Source: Symsagittifera roscoffensis | Taxonomy: Eukaryota; Xenacoelomorpha; Acoela; Convolutidae | Direction: 5' to 3' | DNA length: 64,000 nucleotides | Assembly: GCF_963678635.1 (NCBI RefSeq) | Contig: NC_087070.1 | Span: 19,069,318 to 19,133,317, forward strand | In this document: positions 12,601 through 25,275 of the stretch, in pieces | Position numbering within the stretch: the stretch's first letter is position 1 | Layout of the letters: each line of letters begins with the position of its first letter | Position numbers and translations under genes: made by a program | The notes under the pieces: generated by a model | The model's input: only the letters and a program-made list of their open reading frames with translations | The model's database searches: none | Told to the model about the DNA's origin: nothing

Positions 12601-15569
12601 CAAAAACCTCAATAATGCTGTAGATGAGATTGATTTGACACACGCGAAGATAACGGAGTTCATACCTTTGCTCGAAGCTTCCGGAGAACGCAATCTCCGG
12701 AGCATTAATTTAACACATCGAGACTAGCCATGCCACTGTCTATCACAGACGGTGTGGTTTCCATAGCAGTCGAACCTCTGCTTTGTATGGGAAATTGAAG
12801 AGATTCGGGCGATAGGATTGCCAGCTCATCAACAAAACGTCGTTTTCTTCGTGGTGAGTTCGATGCCGGCATTACGATGGATTGAAGACAACGTAACGAA
12901 GTATCGGGAGGCGGAAGCACCAACCGTAGAGGCGATACACGCTATTGATTACAGCAGAAGACTTGAGTTGTTTGAGACTGCCTGCACGATATTCGCCGCA
13001 CCGATGAAGTGAAACGTGTATGGAGTCGCATACAATTTTTCTCATGGTTCAGTGCTTTGCAGAATGATGGGAGCGGTACCAGGACCCAGGGTGGAAGATT
13101 TGAGCAATACCTGGGGAGGAAAAACTCTTGGGTTGGGAGAAACAGAACTCTAGTGACTTTGAACAACAGAGTACGAGCAGCAAAACACTCAATATGCCCA
13201 AGCTGTGGATGAGATTGATTTGACACACGCGAAGAGGATGGAATTCGAACTTTTGCTCACAGCTTGTGGAGAATGCAATCTCCGGAGCATAAATTTAACA
13301 CATCGAGACTAGCCATGCCATTGTCTAGCACAGGCGGTGTGGTACAGAGTCAACTACAGAGTCGATACACGCTATTGAATACAGCAGGGGACTTGAGTTG
13401 TTTGAGACAGCCTGCAAGGTATTCGTCGTACCGATGAAAATGAAACATGTATGGAGTGGCATGCGAATTTTCCAATGGTTCAGAGCGACATTGACCTCTT
13501 GGCTGTTTGTTTCGACGGAAAACAACATGAAGAAGCATCAGACGGAGTGTCGTCAATTCCTGGCCACAATATGGCCGGAAGCTTCCAAGAGACCACTGCT
13601 CAACGATCGCAACGAATTAGCTACGGGATGGAAGCGGACTGGTAAGGTATCTAGAGACAATACTAAAGTAAGGGAGTCGGTACTGGATGAAGACCTAGCG
13701 AAAAATGCGAGTTTGAGCTTACATCACTCTTTTTGCCTGAACAGGGAGCCCAAGGTTAATAAGCTACCAAACCATTACAAGAGCAGGAGAAACAGATGCA
13801 AGCCTATGATCAACTGACAACATGGAAGAAAATCAAGATTATTTCTGATGATGAAGAAGAATGAACGAGGCAGATCACTGTGTCAATCACGTCTCCCCAG
13901 TACCCCACAGAGAGGGGGGAAGAGTTAAGCCGGCTACTCTGGATGGTTTCTTGAGTCTTGAGCAGGGAAAAAACGAGACTTGAATGTGAATTCCTGATGA
14001 AATCTAGGGACACGAAACAAAACTTCAACATACAAGATATTGTTATCTAATTTACTATTTCTATTTATATGTCAATTTTTTGCTTGGTATTTTTCTGACT
14101 GGGTTGCACAAACAAAATTTTAGAAAAATAGCTTATAAAGCTGAAATCCAGGGTGCAGTTGGATGAAGATTTTGTTTCCTGTTTAGCTACAGAAAGACAG
14201 TTTTACATGGCTGTGAATTTTGGGGATGTAGATTATATTGAATCTGCTGCAAACTTCTGTAAATGACTATTGGCACTGTATCTTGATACACACTCGATAT
14301 TCTGGAGACTCACTGACATGGAGAATACGCGCGTTGAGGACAGCGATCTTGAGTCCGGGGAGTATGGGCAAATCGGTAATATTTGGACGTTCGACCTTGA
14401 ATTTGCAAAAAAAAAAATTCAAAAAATTCGAATCGACCCTGTCATGCTCAAGTTTTTTGCGACACCTGAAAATCAGAAATAATCTTGGTCAGAAGATTCG
14501 AATCAGAATTGCGATCAAGTCAACGAAAATCACACCAGAATCACAGAAACCACAAACTTGAGCAGTAGAGCTGTCTTGATCCCGACAGAAAACACCAAGA
14601 ATTCAGACAAAAGTGCCATCGCTGGGCGAGAGTGAATCTTGATTGGGAAGGCAGACAATTAAAGCTGCCTAATGACTCAGAAAACTAAATTACTTGAATA
14701 AAAACTTCCAGTTGCAAGAAACTTTTTTACTTTATTTAGCACATGAGTTCCTTACTTACATGATTTAACTAATTCTAGAGTCGCTTCATTATGTGAGTAC
14801 TTCATTTAGTTTCTCGAGTGCATTTTATGTGACTATATTGAAATAAGGCGAGTTTTAAGCTGATCCAATTGAAATGGATCAAAGGTTGTCTGTCCAATAA
14901 AAACCAATGGTATACTAGAACTTCCAACCCAGTTTTTAATGGCGTTCACGTGTTTTAAGTATTTAGAGACCTAGCCAGGGTGACGTTCTAATTTCTAGAT
15001 AGGGGGATTTTTTGCTAGTGACTTTTAAGCTGTAACATCATTTTGTATTTTCATGTCTTACGCGAACTAAATTGACTCCACTGAATGAGGTACAAAAGCA
15101 CAAGAGAAACTGTTTCTGACCCTTGAGCCAGTGGTTAAAGGGCTTATTTTTCAGATTGATTTGACACACGCGAAGATAACGGAATTCGAACCTTTGCTCG
15201 AAGCTTCCGGAGAACGCAATCTCCGGAGCGTTAATTTAACACATCCAGACTAGCCATGCCACTGTCTATCACAGACGGTGTGGTTTCCATAGCAGTCGAA
15301 CCTCTGCTTTGTATGGGACATTGAAGAGATTCGGGCGATAGGATTGCCAGCTCATCAACAAAACAGCTAGAATATCAAGGAGAATGCAGGGAGTCAGCGA
15401 CAGAAGCAGTGCTGATGGTGGTTACATATCAGAAGGAATCTCGAAACAGGAGCAGACAAGGTGGCTGTGATGAAGCACCGATGAAGGCCTGAAAGGATTC
15501 GAACTGGCAAGGAATGCCGGCTTAAGCAGCACTACGGTGTATGATGCTGGAGAGTTTCCCCTCCCGACC
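9602..15569. repeat. 9.6-kb unit, copy 2 (truncated after about 5.97 kb)
   Basis: Colinear with bases 1-5966 at an offset of 9601, rising to about 9603 after a small insertion near 12375. All stops and frameshifts that I compared in copy 1 are shared, so decay came before duplication. Similarity ends at the phrase TTTCCCCTCCCGACC, which in copy 2 is followed by a short C/T-rich repetition. The junction therefore sits in simple sequence. Equivalent features include the broken region at 11292-11998 and the hairpins at 12680 and 15206. Confidence 0.9.
11292..11998 (+). pseudogene. Copy-2 equivalent of the broken region at 1691-2397
   Basis: Frames 11292-11648 and 11645-11998 match the copy-1 pair almost residue for residue and share the same phase break. 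A few point changes near the break alter the local reading but do not repair it. Product unknown. Confidence 0.45.
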
Positions 15570-16290
15570 TTCCCCTCCCCTCCCGACCAATTTCCGGACA
15601 TAAACTTAACACATCGAGACTAGCCCAGGCGGTGTGGTATCCAGAGCAGTCGAACCTCTGCTTTATATGGGACCTTGAAAAGATTCGGGCGATAGGGTTG
15701 CCAAATCATCACCAAAAAGTCTTTTTCTTCGTGGTGAGCTCAATTCGGGAATTGTAATGAATTGAAGAGAACGTAACGAATTATCGGGAGTCGAAAGCAG
15801 CAACCGCAGAGGCGATACAAGCTTTTGATTACAGCAGGCGAGTTGAGTTATTTGAGACTGCCTGCAAGGTATTCGTCGTACCGATGAAGTGAAACATGTA
15901 TGGAGTGGCATGCGAAGTTTCCCATGGTTCAGAGCGACATTGACCTCTTGGCTGTATATTTTGACGGAAAACAACATGAAGAAGCATCAGACGGAGTGTC
16001 GTCAATTCCTGGCCGAATTATGGCCGGAAATTTCCAAGAGACCACTGCTCAACGATCGCAACGAATTAGCTACGGGATGGAAGAGGATTGGTAAAGTATC
16101 TAGAGATAATACTAAAGTGAGGGAGTCGGTACTGGAGGAAGACCTAAAGAAAAACGCGAGTTTGAGCTTACATCACTTTGTATTTTCATGTCTTACGCGA
16201 ACTAAATTGACTCCACTGAATGAGGTACAAAAGCACAAGAGAAATTGTTTCTGACCCTTGAGCCAGTGGTTAAAGGCCTTATTTTTCCTA
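15570..16290 (+). repeat. Third, diverged fragment of the 9.6-kb unit
   Basis: From about 15589 the sequence is a diverged version of the 3.1-4.15 kb part of the unit (AACACATCGAGACTAGCC, then the frames at 15889-16254). From about 16180 it jumps to sequence matching about 5435-5550 (TTTTCATGTCTTACGCGAAC). The intervening 1.3 kb is missing, so this is an internally deleted older copy. GC-rich sequence ends here. Confidence 0.8.
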
Positions 16291-16309
16291 ACCTCATTTG
16301 TGACATAAG

Positions 16310-17640
16310 CAGACGACTGTTACATGAATTCTCAGGAGTTATGTAGACATGTCATCGTCCTCGCCATCCTCAACACATTCAACTTCATACTCGAAGCCTT
16401 CTGGTATTTTAGTTAAAGTTCGAGCATTGAGTTTATCAGAGATCATTTTGACTCAATCGTTGACCGTATTCTCGATTTCTTGAAAGTTGGTTCTCTTTTT
16501 ACTTTGCTTTTTTTCAGCCAGAATATCCAAGCTGGAAACAAAAGCAAGTATTCGGAGTTCTGGAGTTTTTTTCACACAAAAAATACTAATCATCCTGCAG
16601 ACTTGCAAGCATTGAGACGGAAATAACGGCATGTTTTCCTATCCAAATAAGTAATTCGGTTGCTTTCAATTCTTCTGTGGGAACACAAATTGATTCAAAA
16701 TAAAACTGCTACATTACTAAATAATTACTGATCTTCAGTGTAGGGAATGTTGAATCCGTCCAGTTTCTCGATTATTGTTTCTCGATTATTGTTGCTTCTG
16801 TATGGTTGTTTATCTTTATCAGATAAAAGACAAATTACTTGGTATGTCGTAGTAAAGGATCAGGCAAGACAGAGTCCGGACATCGCTTTGGAAATTTGTT
16901 CATCAAATCAGCGAAAAAAGTGACATTTGTGATCAAGTTGAACCTTCACTTTGTGTTTTCAATTTTCTAAGTGCATTGCTCCACGATATTTTTTTCCACT
17001 TTTTCCTGGATTGTAATCAAAACCGCTTTTGCAACAGTAAACAACAAAAACAACAAAAAAAAGTGTTGTTTTTTCGTGTTCCTAAAAAAACAATATTTCC
17101 CGTTTCGACAAATCCGAAGGATCAATCAAAGAGCAATATTGATTTTTGCAGCGAAAACCAGCTTATTGAACACTTCTTCAAGCTTCTCGTTGCTAACTTT
17201 GGTATCTTACTTTGACATTTGAAAGTTAAATACCTTATGTCTCCCATTTTTCATATCAGTATCTACCAGGAAGTATTGACAAGCACTAAACTCCTCTTGA
17301 GTTTCTCTCCATCTTCTCTTTCTTCCTCCACAATGTTGTTCAAGTCTGGCATTTTATCATTTGGTTTCAGTGGTTTCGCTCCATGCTTTTTTCTCCGATG
17401 TTGTTCGAGAGAATAAGAATAGAAACTCGGAAACTCCACTTCGTAAGACTCGCAAACCGTTGATTGCTTGGAAGATGATGGAGCATGCTTCTTGGCCACA
17501 TGATAGTTCATTTCTTGCCATGATTGACATTTTTGCTGCGTGTGCTCTAAGATACATACTTTCAAAGTCCCCACACTGCACTTTCTCGTTTCTATTAAGC
17601 GAAGGGGCCTAAAAAAAGGAAATTTATAAAGTATCAAAAT
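16310..17640 (-). pseudogene. Dead copy of a repetitive C2H2-finger / family-B DNA polymerase-type element
   Basis: Read on the minus strand, the frame 17637-17263 contains finger-like spacing: a Cys, then NYHVAKKH, then CESYEVEFPSFYSYSLEQHR followed by RKKH. The second finger has Tyr where its second Cys is expected. Downstream the reading continues only by changing phase and crossing stops, with islands such as FLVDTDMKNGRHKVFNF near 17.23 kb, NEKLEEVFNKL near 17.17 kb and IGKHAVISVS near 16.63 kb. From memory of the family, these resemble large uncharacterised proteins found in many copies in invertebrate and fish genomes, with N-terminal fingers before a family-B DNA polymerase region. 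At least five frameshifts or stops and one internal deletion are present. The polymerase core itself is not visible here. Confidence 0.6.
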
Positions 17641-17649
17641 AAAGAAAGT

Positions 17650-19140
17650 AGTACTTGGTACATATAAAAGTGGAGATTCGAAGAGATTCGAATTGTCTTA
17701 AGATTTAATTAGTGATTTATACTTAATTTGTGTTTTTGGGGAAAACGTTTTTCAATGAGTCATACAATGTATAGAACAGTTGTTTTTAGCGTAAAAATTT
17801 AGAATAAATTTCACTTATTTGCTGTCGCCCAAAGAAAAATAACCAGACAAATTCGATTTCCGCCAATCAGAATTGATCAATGATAACACTGATTTAATAT
17901 TTGGTTTCTCTCAATTTTCGAAAAATGTCTATTAAAAAAATTGAGTTTTTTCGAGTTACTCTACAGGAGAAAAGAAAAGATTCCACTTGATTTTCTTATT
18001 GATGAAAGAGACGTTGACTCTTTTTTTACACAAATTTTGGTTGCTTATGTTGTCCAAAAGAGAGTTCTTCGACTGAGTAAAGTCTGTTTAGGGAAACTTG
18101 CTCAATCAAAGAATTTACTTTTGATCCACATATTGCATAACAAAGCTTGAAAATTACGGCTGAATTACACCTGAATAGGAAAGAAACTTTCTTTTTTCTA
18201 AAATTTTGAAATTAATCAAAAAGTTGCACAAGAATATATCAAAGACTCTTTTTATCCCCTACCAGATAGTGAAACTTGTGAAAACTCCCCAGCAACATTT
18301 TTATTTCTCCATTTTTTAGAAAATTTTAAAAGCTCAATATCCTGCAACATCAGTTTTAAAATCAGACTTCCAAAGAATTGTTTTAAAAAATACATCAACT
18401 TTGAGTTATTCTATCAAATTTACATGAAATTCAATGAACTTGACTATCTACTCAAAAACTAGAAATTTCTTTTTGATTACATACAAAAGATTCAATTAAA
18501 TTGATGAAAAAAAGTGTGGAAATGTTACTTATATTAACTTTTTTCTTTCTTTTGTTACTTTAGTTTCTTTTTTGAAAAATTTTAAGGAAATTCTACTTCT
18601 AATATAATTCTTTCTTTTGTTACCTATATCAGCAATATTTTACTTTTTTACAGCAAACAACTTGTGGTCATTTGTTTTTGCGGTTGTTTTGTGTATATTT
18701 TACTTATATGGAAGATTTAAGTCACTAAAGGGGTCCATTTTTTCGATAAATTACCATAACGTAAATGAAAATTTTTGTGATTGGAAACGACAATATGTGG
18801 AAACTTCCCAAATTGGATTTTTGTTTCCGATTGGACACGGCTTTATACAAAAACACAATAAAATAAAGCTGGAATCTGATTGGATACGACTACAGGATTG
18901 AACACGACTACAGACCAAATATGGAAAATCAATTCTGATTCACTAAACTCACACATTCGAGTTGAAGATACCCCTCAATTTTAATTTTAAAAAAGTTTTT
19001 TTTTCAAGTTAGCTACCGTCAACTACCTCCTTTTTCAGCTCTAAAATTTTTTATTTCAACTTAACTACCATCAATTACCTCCTTTCTCAGCAGTAAGTAC
19101 TTCTTCTTTTTACTCTGTATCTTTTAGTGAATTTTTTGCC
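17650..19140. other. AT-rich sequence, nothing recognised
   Basis: Long T and A runs, no frame with protein-like composition and no repeat matching the rest of the window was seen. The open frames of 69-94 codons are low-complexity and probably chance. Confidence 0.5.
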
Positions 19141-19143
19141 TCA

Positions 19144-19578
19144 GCATGTCTTCTCAGTGCAAAAGAGCAACCTTATGTACTTTGTAGAAACTTCGCCTGA
19201 TCTGATACAAATTCAAGTGCGAGAAACAATCTGTGGAGTATTTTTGGCCCGATTGTACATCCCAGTTCAAGTCTGACACTTGCTGGAGGTGATGCAAAGG
19301 TATTTCAACTAACAACATATGACGCAAGTACCCATGACATAGAACCAACTTGAAGAAATGCAATTGAAAAGGAAATGTCTGAGCATTTGGGAATGAACTA
19401 CTCTAACAGTCCTGACTTGACGACTTCCTCTTTCCTCGGGAGAAAGCAGTATCAGCCGCGCTTCTCAGAAATAATGACACCACCAGCTTCACAGCAACCA
19501 CTTCAACCTCGACCAGCTCTGCGTTTTATAGAGAACCTCCAGAACTCTTTTTCTTTGAATATTTTTGTAAATAATTGA
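19144..19578 (+). pseudogene. Short broken coding fragment, unknown protein
   Basis: Composition rises above the flanks. One phase is open from 19144 to a stop near 19275 and contains FVETSPDLIQIQVRETICGV. A neighbouring phase then takes over and, past one stop, runs to 19578 with SEHLGMNYSNSPDLTTSSFL and a proline/glutamine-rich stretch. The switch implies one frameshift. It could also be two exons, but I see no convincing GT-AG pair. No family is recognised. Confidence 0.4.
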
Positions 19579-19779
19579 TGTTTGATGTATATTTCGTTCT
19601 TTCTTATTAATTAGTTTTTTCAATTTCGTTTTAGGTATGAAACTAGATGAGAAGTTCAAGGTAAACTATTGAAAAACATTTAGAATACAATTTGATTTAG
19701 CGCTCCGAATTCGCAAACAAGTTACAAAAAAAAAACATTTAAAAAAGAAGCAGACAAGTAAAAATTTCTGATTGTCGAA

Positions 19780-20120
19780 AAAAGTGAAATGGTAATTTGT
19801 CGAAAAAAGTGGAACACTTTTCGCATCTTATCGAACTAATTGAAACACTATTCGCTTTTGTTGGAAAAAAATAAAACTTTTTTTCGCTTCCTGTCAAAAA
19901 AAAACGAAACACTTATCGCATGTTGTAGAAAAAAATCAAACACTTTTAACAAATTGTCGAAAAATGTGAATCAGTTATTGCATTAGATCAAAAAAATTGA
20001 AACATTTTTACATTTTGTTGCAAAAAGTGAAACACATTTTGCATCTTGTCAAACAAAATGAAACACTTTTCACTTTTTGTAGAAAAAAGTGAAAAAAAAA
20101 CTTTTAGCATCTTGTCGAAA
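19780..20120. repeat. Degenerate minisatellite, about 36-40 bp period
   Basis: About nine imperfect copies of a unit like TTGTCGAAAAAAGTGAAACA followed by CTTTTCGCATC. It ends directly against the fragment related to the 9.6-kb unit. The open frame across it is an artefact of the repeat. Confidence 0.75.
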
Positions 20121-20345
20121 AAGAGAGATTCCACGAGTCGGCAAACATGGAAAGTGGACGTTGGCAAGGAGTGGATCTCGAGCTCTGACGACGAATCCTT
20201 TCACCTGGACAGCGGGATAATTGTTGTTCACTTGGTGCAGGGCTGGGGTGCCGTTGGAAGATCTGAGTTCAGGCGACACGCTAAAGTTGCGTGATAAAGG
20301 CCTTCATGTGTACCGAATGCTGATGCAGTATGTTGCTCGAGACAA
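20121..20345 (+). pseudogene. Diverged fragment of the 9.6-kb unit (coding segment)
   Basis: Two blocks match the unit: 20121-20180 (compare 1389-1453) and about 20185-20340 (compare 1741-1900). In the frame of the second block both loci encode a segment of the type GDTxKLxDKGLxVYxMLxQY followed by xARD, and many remaining differences are conservative. One in-frame TAA interrupts the segment just before LLFTWC. The copy is much older than the two large copies. Confidence 0.65.
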
Positions 20346-20361
20346 CCCGATGATATATTTA

Positions 20362-21982
20362 GAACAATTTAGGGTCAGTCGAACAAAAATAGGAATCGCA
20401 AAAAAGTACAAACGGTCGGAATGGGATCAAATCCTTGAAAAGAACCGTCCAACCCAAACGCCCTACCAACGTACTCCTTTTCCAAATTTTTAGTCCTTAG
20501 TGGAAAAACCATACAAAGCATTTTGTCGTCTTCTTACCGTCACATGCCCTGGTAATTTTTTCATTCTTCAATTATCCGGTGTTCCGTTGCGTTCTTTTGT
20601 TTCTGACATTCCTACCTTTTCTGAAATCATCTTCATCCGCTGGTATCAATGTTCCGATGATTCCTTCAAAGTATACATGCTTTTGCGATAAAGTTTAGAT
20701 GATATTGTTCACCTCAAAGGCTCAACATGGAAAAGGTTTCTACAGGTTGATTAGGCCAAAAAGCTCAAGTCTATCAGCTGCTGTGAAAAGTCCCCCAAGT
20801 TTAAGAAGCACTGTCATACTCCCTATATAAAATCCAGTTAAAGAGAATCTTGGTCCAGGGAATATACACAATGTATACCATCACAGCATTTCTCCATTTT
20901 TCTCGTCTCTACTTTCCTGAAACAGATATCTATTAGAATTGTCGCATCATTAACTTTGACATCGTAAACTCTGGAAACAGCAGAATCTGCGCTTGATATT
21001 GATGCGAATCAATTGCAAAAATCAGCTCTCATTGATTTGTATCTCAGGGTTCGTTTTCTGAGGATCAGTTAGTTTTCTTTCGGTTGCAGCTCGATTGGTA
21101 CATTCACAACTTAGTGAAATTGTCAAGTTCGTTATTGGTCCGTAAATCGTCAGTTTTACCTTGGGCATCTGCAGTATAGTTAGAAGGAACAGGCAGATCA
21201 TTGCTCAGTCTAGTTTTGGAGTTCAAGTTATTTATGAGAATTTATTGTCAAATGCAGTCCAAGCAGCTTACTTGATGTTTCTTGGGTACAAAAAGAAGCA
21301 AATGAAGGCATACATCAAACTCGTTATCTTGATCGGAAATTTTTAATGAAAAAGAGCCTATTAAATCCATTCAGAGCTTTAGGAAACTTTAATCTCAAAT
21401 TTCTATATATCCGTTTCAGCAGCCAGTATTACCCGAAACCAATCATTTCTTATTTGCGTAGCCACATTACATGCAACTAGATAGGTTCATTCACGTCCCA
21501 CAATTCGGGAACATCTGCTTTAAGTTTTCGAATTTCGTCATTTTTAACCGAGGCATGGTCGTTAATTCAATCTTTGAAGACACCGCTGTTGGAAACAGAA
21601 TTCCGTGGAACCAAAAGCAGGCCACAGAAGAGATTATCTCCCCGCAAGAGCCACAAAACCTAGAAAGTTAAAAAATCATTGACCGGCAGTTTAATTAACA
21701 GCGCCACCAACACATAAAAAAAGCTAGCAAAATTGCACACTTTTGCTGAAAACTCTTAATATTCAGAGAAATATAATTTTTCTTTGTTTAGTTCAGAAGT
21801 TGAAATTTCTTTTCTTTATGATGAATTCAATTGCAGTTAAAGAATGTTTTCCGATCGGCTTTTTGTTGGGTCATAACTCAGAATCCGTTTTTTCACGTCC
21901 GGGCAAATTATATCATTTTTATCTCAGTCTGTTTTCCGACCCAACTTTCCTTTTCTTTCAATTGTTTCATTTGACAGTTTGA
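20362..21982 (+). repeat. 1.6-kb dispersed repeat, copy 1
   Basis: Begins at GAACAATTTAGGGTCAGTCG and matches 25666-27185 at about 90-95% by eye up to GGGTCATAACT near 21880. Its last 95 bases (TTTTTTCACGTCCGGGCAA to TTTGACAGTTT) instead match 25377-25472. Two short frames are preserved in both copies: 21161-21346 (VRRNRQIIAQSSFGVQVIY) and 21471-21671 (EDTAVGNRIPWNQKQATEEI). They may be exons of a decayed gene or of the element. Family unknown. Confidence 0.75.
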
Positions 21983-21984
21983 CA

Positions 21985-24955
21985 AAAATATCCTTAAATG
22001 TACTGCTCAAAGCTGATTGATTGATATCTGATTAGTTGATATCAAAATTGGTTGAAGCTATTGAACTCTTTTTGTCTAAAATTTTGGTACAATTCAAATC
22101 TACCGTATAATCAAAAGCTCTTTCTCTATTTTTTGAGATACCGTAACTGAAAAGAGTTGCATGTCTTGAAAATGTCAGGTAATACACACGTAAAGATGCC
22201 TCAAGACAACGTAAACCTTGTGGTGTTGTGAAGTGTTCGAACTGTAAATATTATACATATAGCAGCAAGTAACTCACTAGTCATATCAACAAGAAGCGTT
22301 ATTCTTGTCAACATAAAGTTAAATAAGGAAAGGGTGCACAGCAGTCTCCAAACACTTTCCAAAAGAAGGTAAAACTAATATTTTTTAAACAAAAATACGG
22401 GAATTTACTGTGAAAAGTTTTTACTGAATCAGAAAAGTCTAAACAGCGGTGAAAAAATTGAAAAGTTTCTAGCAAAATTGAAGTTTTCTATCACAATTCT
22501 TGATCTGTCATTTTTTTCATTCAAAAGGTTTGCTTGATGATAAAAGCAGCAGAAACCGAGTTCAAATTGTCTGGAAGCTTTCAATAGAAATCGAGCCAAA
22601 AATCTTTAACCTACGTAGAAAACTCCATTGGTTGCAAGCTTGCGCAAATTTTGTTAGGTTAAGTTTGTAGTAAAAATGCATTGCTTGAAAACTGTACGAA
22701 AACTGGATATTTCCAAAACATAGACTGATTGAAAGGTTTTGCCTAGTCACCACATTCAAGTTATTCTTGTTTAGTGTTTGTAAAAGTTTTCATAGAGTAT
22801 TGCGTTTTTAAGAAGGTTGTGAGGGTTGATTTGATGAGAATTATGGTTTTCTACTGACGATTTCAGAAAAAAATCTGACCTGGGAAAGATGAAAAACATT
22901 ATGTCTTTGTTAACCTTTGAAAAATTCAAGAAGATAATACACATCATTCTCAGCAAAAAGCTTACTTCAATACAAAAAGTTAGACTTGAAGCAGCACTAT
23001 ACAGCTATCAGGTTGAAAGAATTGTTAAAGATTTTTAGCAAAAGATTTATGGTATCAATTCTGCTTCGAACTTTTGAACGTTTGTTGAAATGATAAATTT
23101 TTCCAGCTAAAGTTCATTTTTCAAGTGAAATTTTCTTCAAAATGGATTAAGTTGGAAGTTAGTAGATGAAGCAGAAACTGAGCAAATATCAAATTGAGAT
23201 GGAAACCCTCTCTTCATTTCATTAGGAAATTTGAAAACCTTTTACTAAATTTCAGCTGATAAATTATATCTTGAGAAAAAAATCCAACTGAAAAAGTCTC
23301 AAAGGTTTATATTTATGTGTAACTTATTGGAAAATTTCTTATCATTTGATACATTAGGTAATTTCATATGCAAATTCAGATGTCTTGAGGATAATTTGTG
23401 TGAATTAAACCCAACACCGACATCTTTTGGAAGATGATACATGAAACTTAAATCAAAAATTTGCTTTCAAGATTTAAACTTTTCATTTTGCATAAAAACA
23501 ATAAAATTTGCTATAGAAAGATTTCTAGAGAAATTGAAATGGAAAATGCTGAAAACTTCTATACAAACTGATACTTTAGCAGAAATAGATGTAGATGTGA
23601 AAATTAATTATGTGAAAATTAACCTGAAAAAATTAAACTATACACAAAAAAAGTTTTGTTCTGGTTAGCTTTCATTTTTTTCAGTTAGAGAAAAATGTAG
23701 AACTATAGAGTTTTTTACTCAATAAAAATTGTAAAGTAATTATAAGACGTTATCAATTCTAATTTCATCTCTGCCAGCCAATTTTTGTTCAATTGAAACT
23801 TTTTTCCTGCTAATTTTCTTTTTAAGTGAGTTCAAGAGCGATAACATGAAGAAAGCATTGAGCAAAACTAACTTTAAAAATAGAAACATTCACGGTGAAA
23901 ATCATGAAAATATTGTTGTAGAAGCTACAGAGAGATAATCACCGTTAATGAAGAAGATTTTGTTAAATTTCATCCACTAACTAATTTATTTTTAAAATAA
24001 ATTTACCTCAATTTTAGTCAATTTTAGCAATAAACTTTATTTTTGATCATTGATCTGAAACTGTTTGTTAGTAACGTTGAAAATTTCTCAGGAGTTATAA
24101 TACTTGTACAAACTTGGATTAATCATTTAGAAGAAACTGAGGAGTTGAATCATGGAGTTTGATCTAAAAATTTCAATAAATAATGCTCTTTTTGTTCAAT
24201 TGAATTGAAGTTCTTATTCAAATTCTCGCCGAATTGGACGAAAACCAGTTAAACAAACAAATAAAAGGTTAGAAACAGAACATTTTGGGAAGATTTGATT
24301 AGTTTTTACTCTACTTTCTCGAAATTTAAGATTAATTTAACTATTTTCCCAAAAAGTTGGAAGTTTCAATAACAATTCAGCTAATAAGAGCCTTCATTTT
24401 AGTGTCCAGAGCAACAAATTACCCTTTTTTAGCTCAAATGAGTGCAAAATTTATCGTATTTCAATATTTTGAGAAAAAAATTTGGAAATACCCATATTTT
24501 TATTCAAAATTTTGTATCATTGTCTCAACGTGATTCCAATTAGTGAATAACTTCGGCCTAATTTTAAACTCTGCACTTAACATAACAAGGATATTATACA
24601 ATTAGATTAGATGGGACAAAAAAACAACCGAAACCTGAGATTTCTGCTAATTCTTCCAAAAACCTAAAGTTTTTGCAATTTTGCCAAAAACTTAATTTTG
24701 CTCGAAGTTTCAGTAGGTTTGAGCATAATTTCAACTAAATGGCGCACTGTTTTAAAGAGTAAGATTATCTCATAAAATAGATCAAATCTTATTGTGTTTT
24801 GAAGATTTTTTGAAAGTCTTACCATGAGCCAAAAAGAAATAATACCTTCATTTCACAATCTACACGTAATACTAGTACTCACCAATCTAATGACGCGCGC
24901 CAAGATTTTTGCTAAAAACTAGACATTTGCACACAAAATCTAAGAAAAGAACCGT
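21985..24955. other. AT-rich sequence, nothing recognised
   Basis: About 3 kb of AT-rich DNA without a frame of protein-like composition, splice-framed exon or repeat that I could match elsewhere. The 75-codon frame at 23441-23668 is lysine-rich and probably chance. Confidence 0.5.
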
Positions 24956-24959
24956 TTTT

Positions 24960-25275
24960 CTTACCATCACATTGAAACCTTACCATTCCCTATCTTAAAC
25001 TATTGGGAAACCTATTCCCTATCTTAATATATTGGGAAACCTAATTCCTATTTTAATAAAATGAATTTCTGATCCTTATTCATTAGAAAATCTATTCACG
25101 GGAAATTCGAGTGCCGAAAAACTATTCTGAAACTTACCATCACACTGAAACCTTACCATACCCTATCGTAATACATTAGGAAGCCTATTCACTATCTTAA
25201 TACATAGGCAATCTAATCCCTATCTTAATACATAGGTTGATGACCGGATGTTCTATTCCCTATCTTAAAACATAG
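24960..25275. repeat. Degenerate tandem repeat of about 30 bp
   Basis: At least six imperfect copies of CCTATTCCCTATCTTAATAC followed by ATTGGGAAA, with a few larger spacers. A poly-C run follows at about 25289-25302. Confidence 0.7.

Noticed and set aside
17219-17416. Plus-strand frames over the finger-polymerase relic
   Set aside because: Antisense of the recognisable minus-strand coding remains.
23441-23668. 75-codon lysine-rich frame
   Set aside because: AT-driven composition, no homology noticed and no splice or neighbour support.
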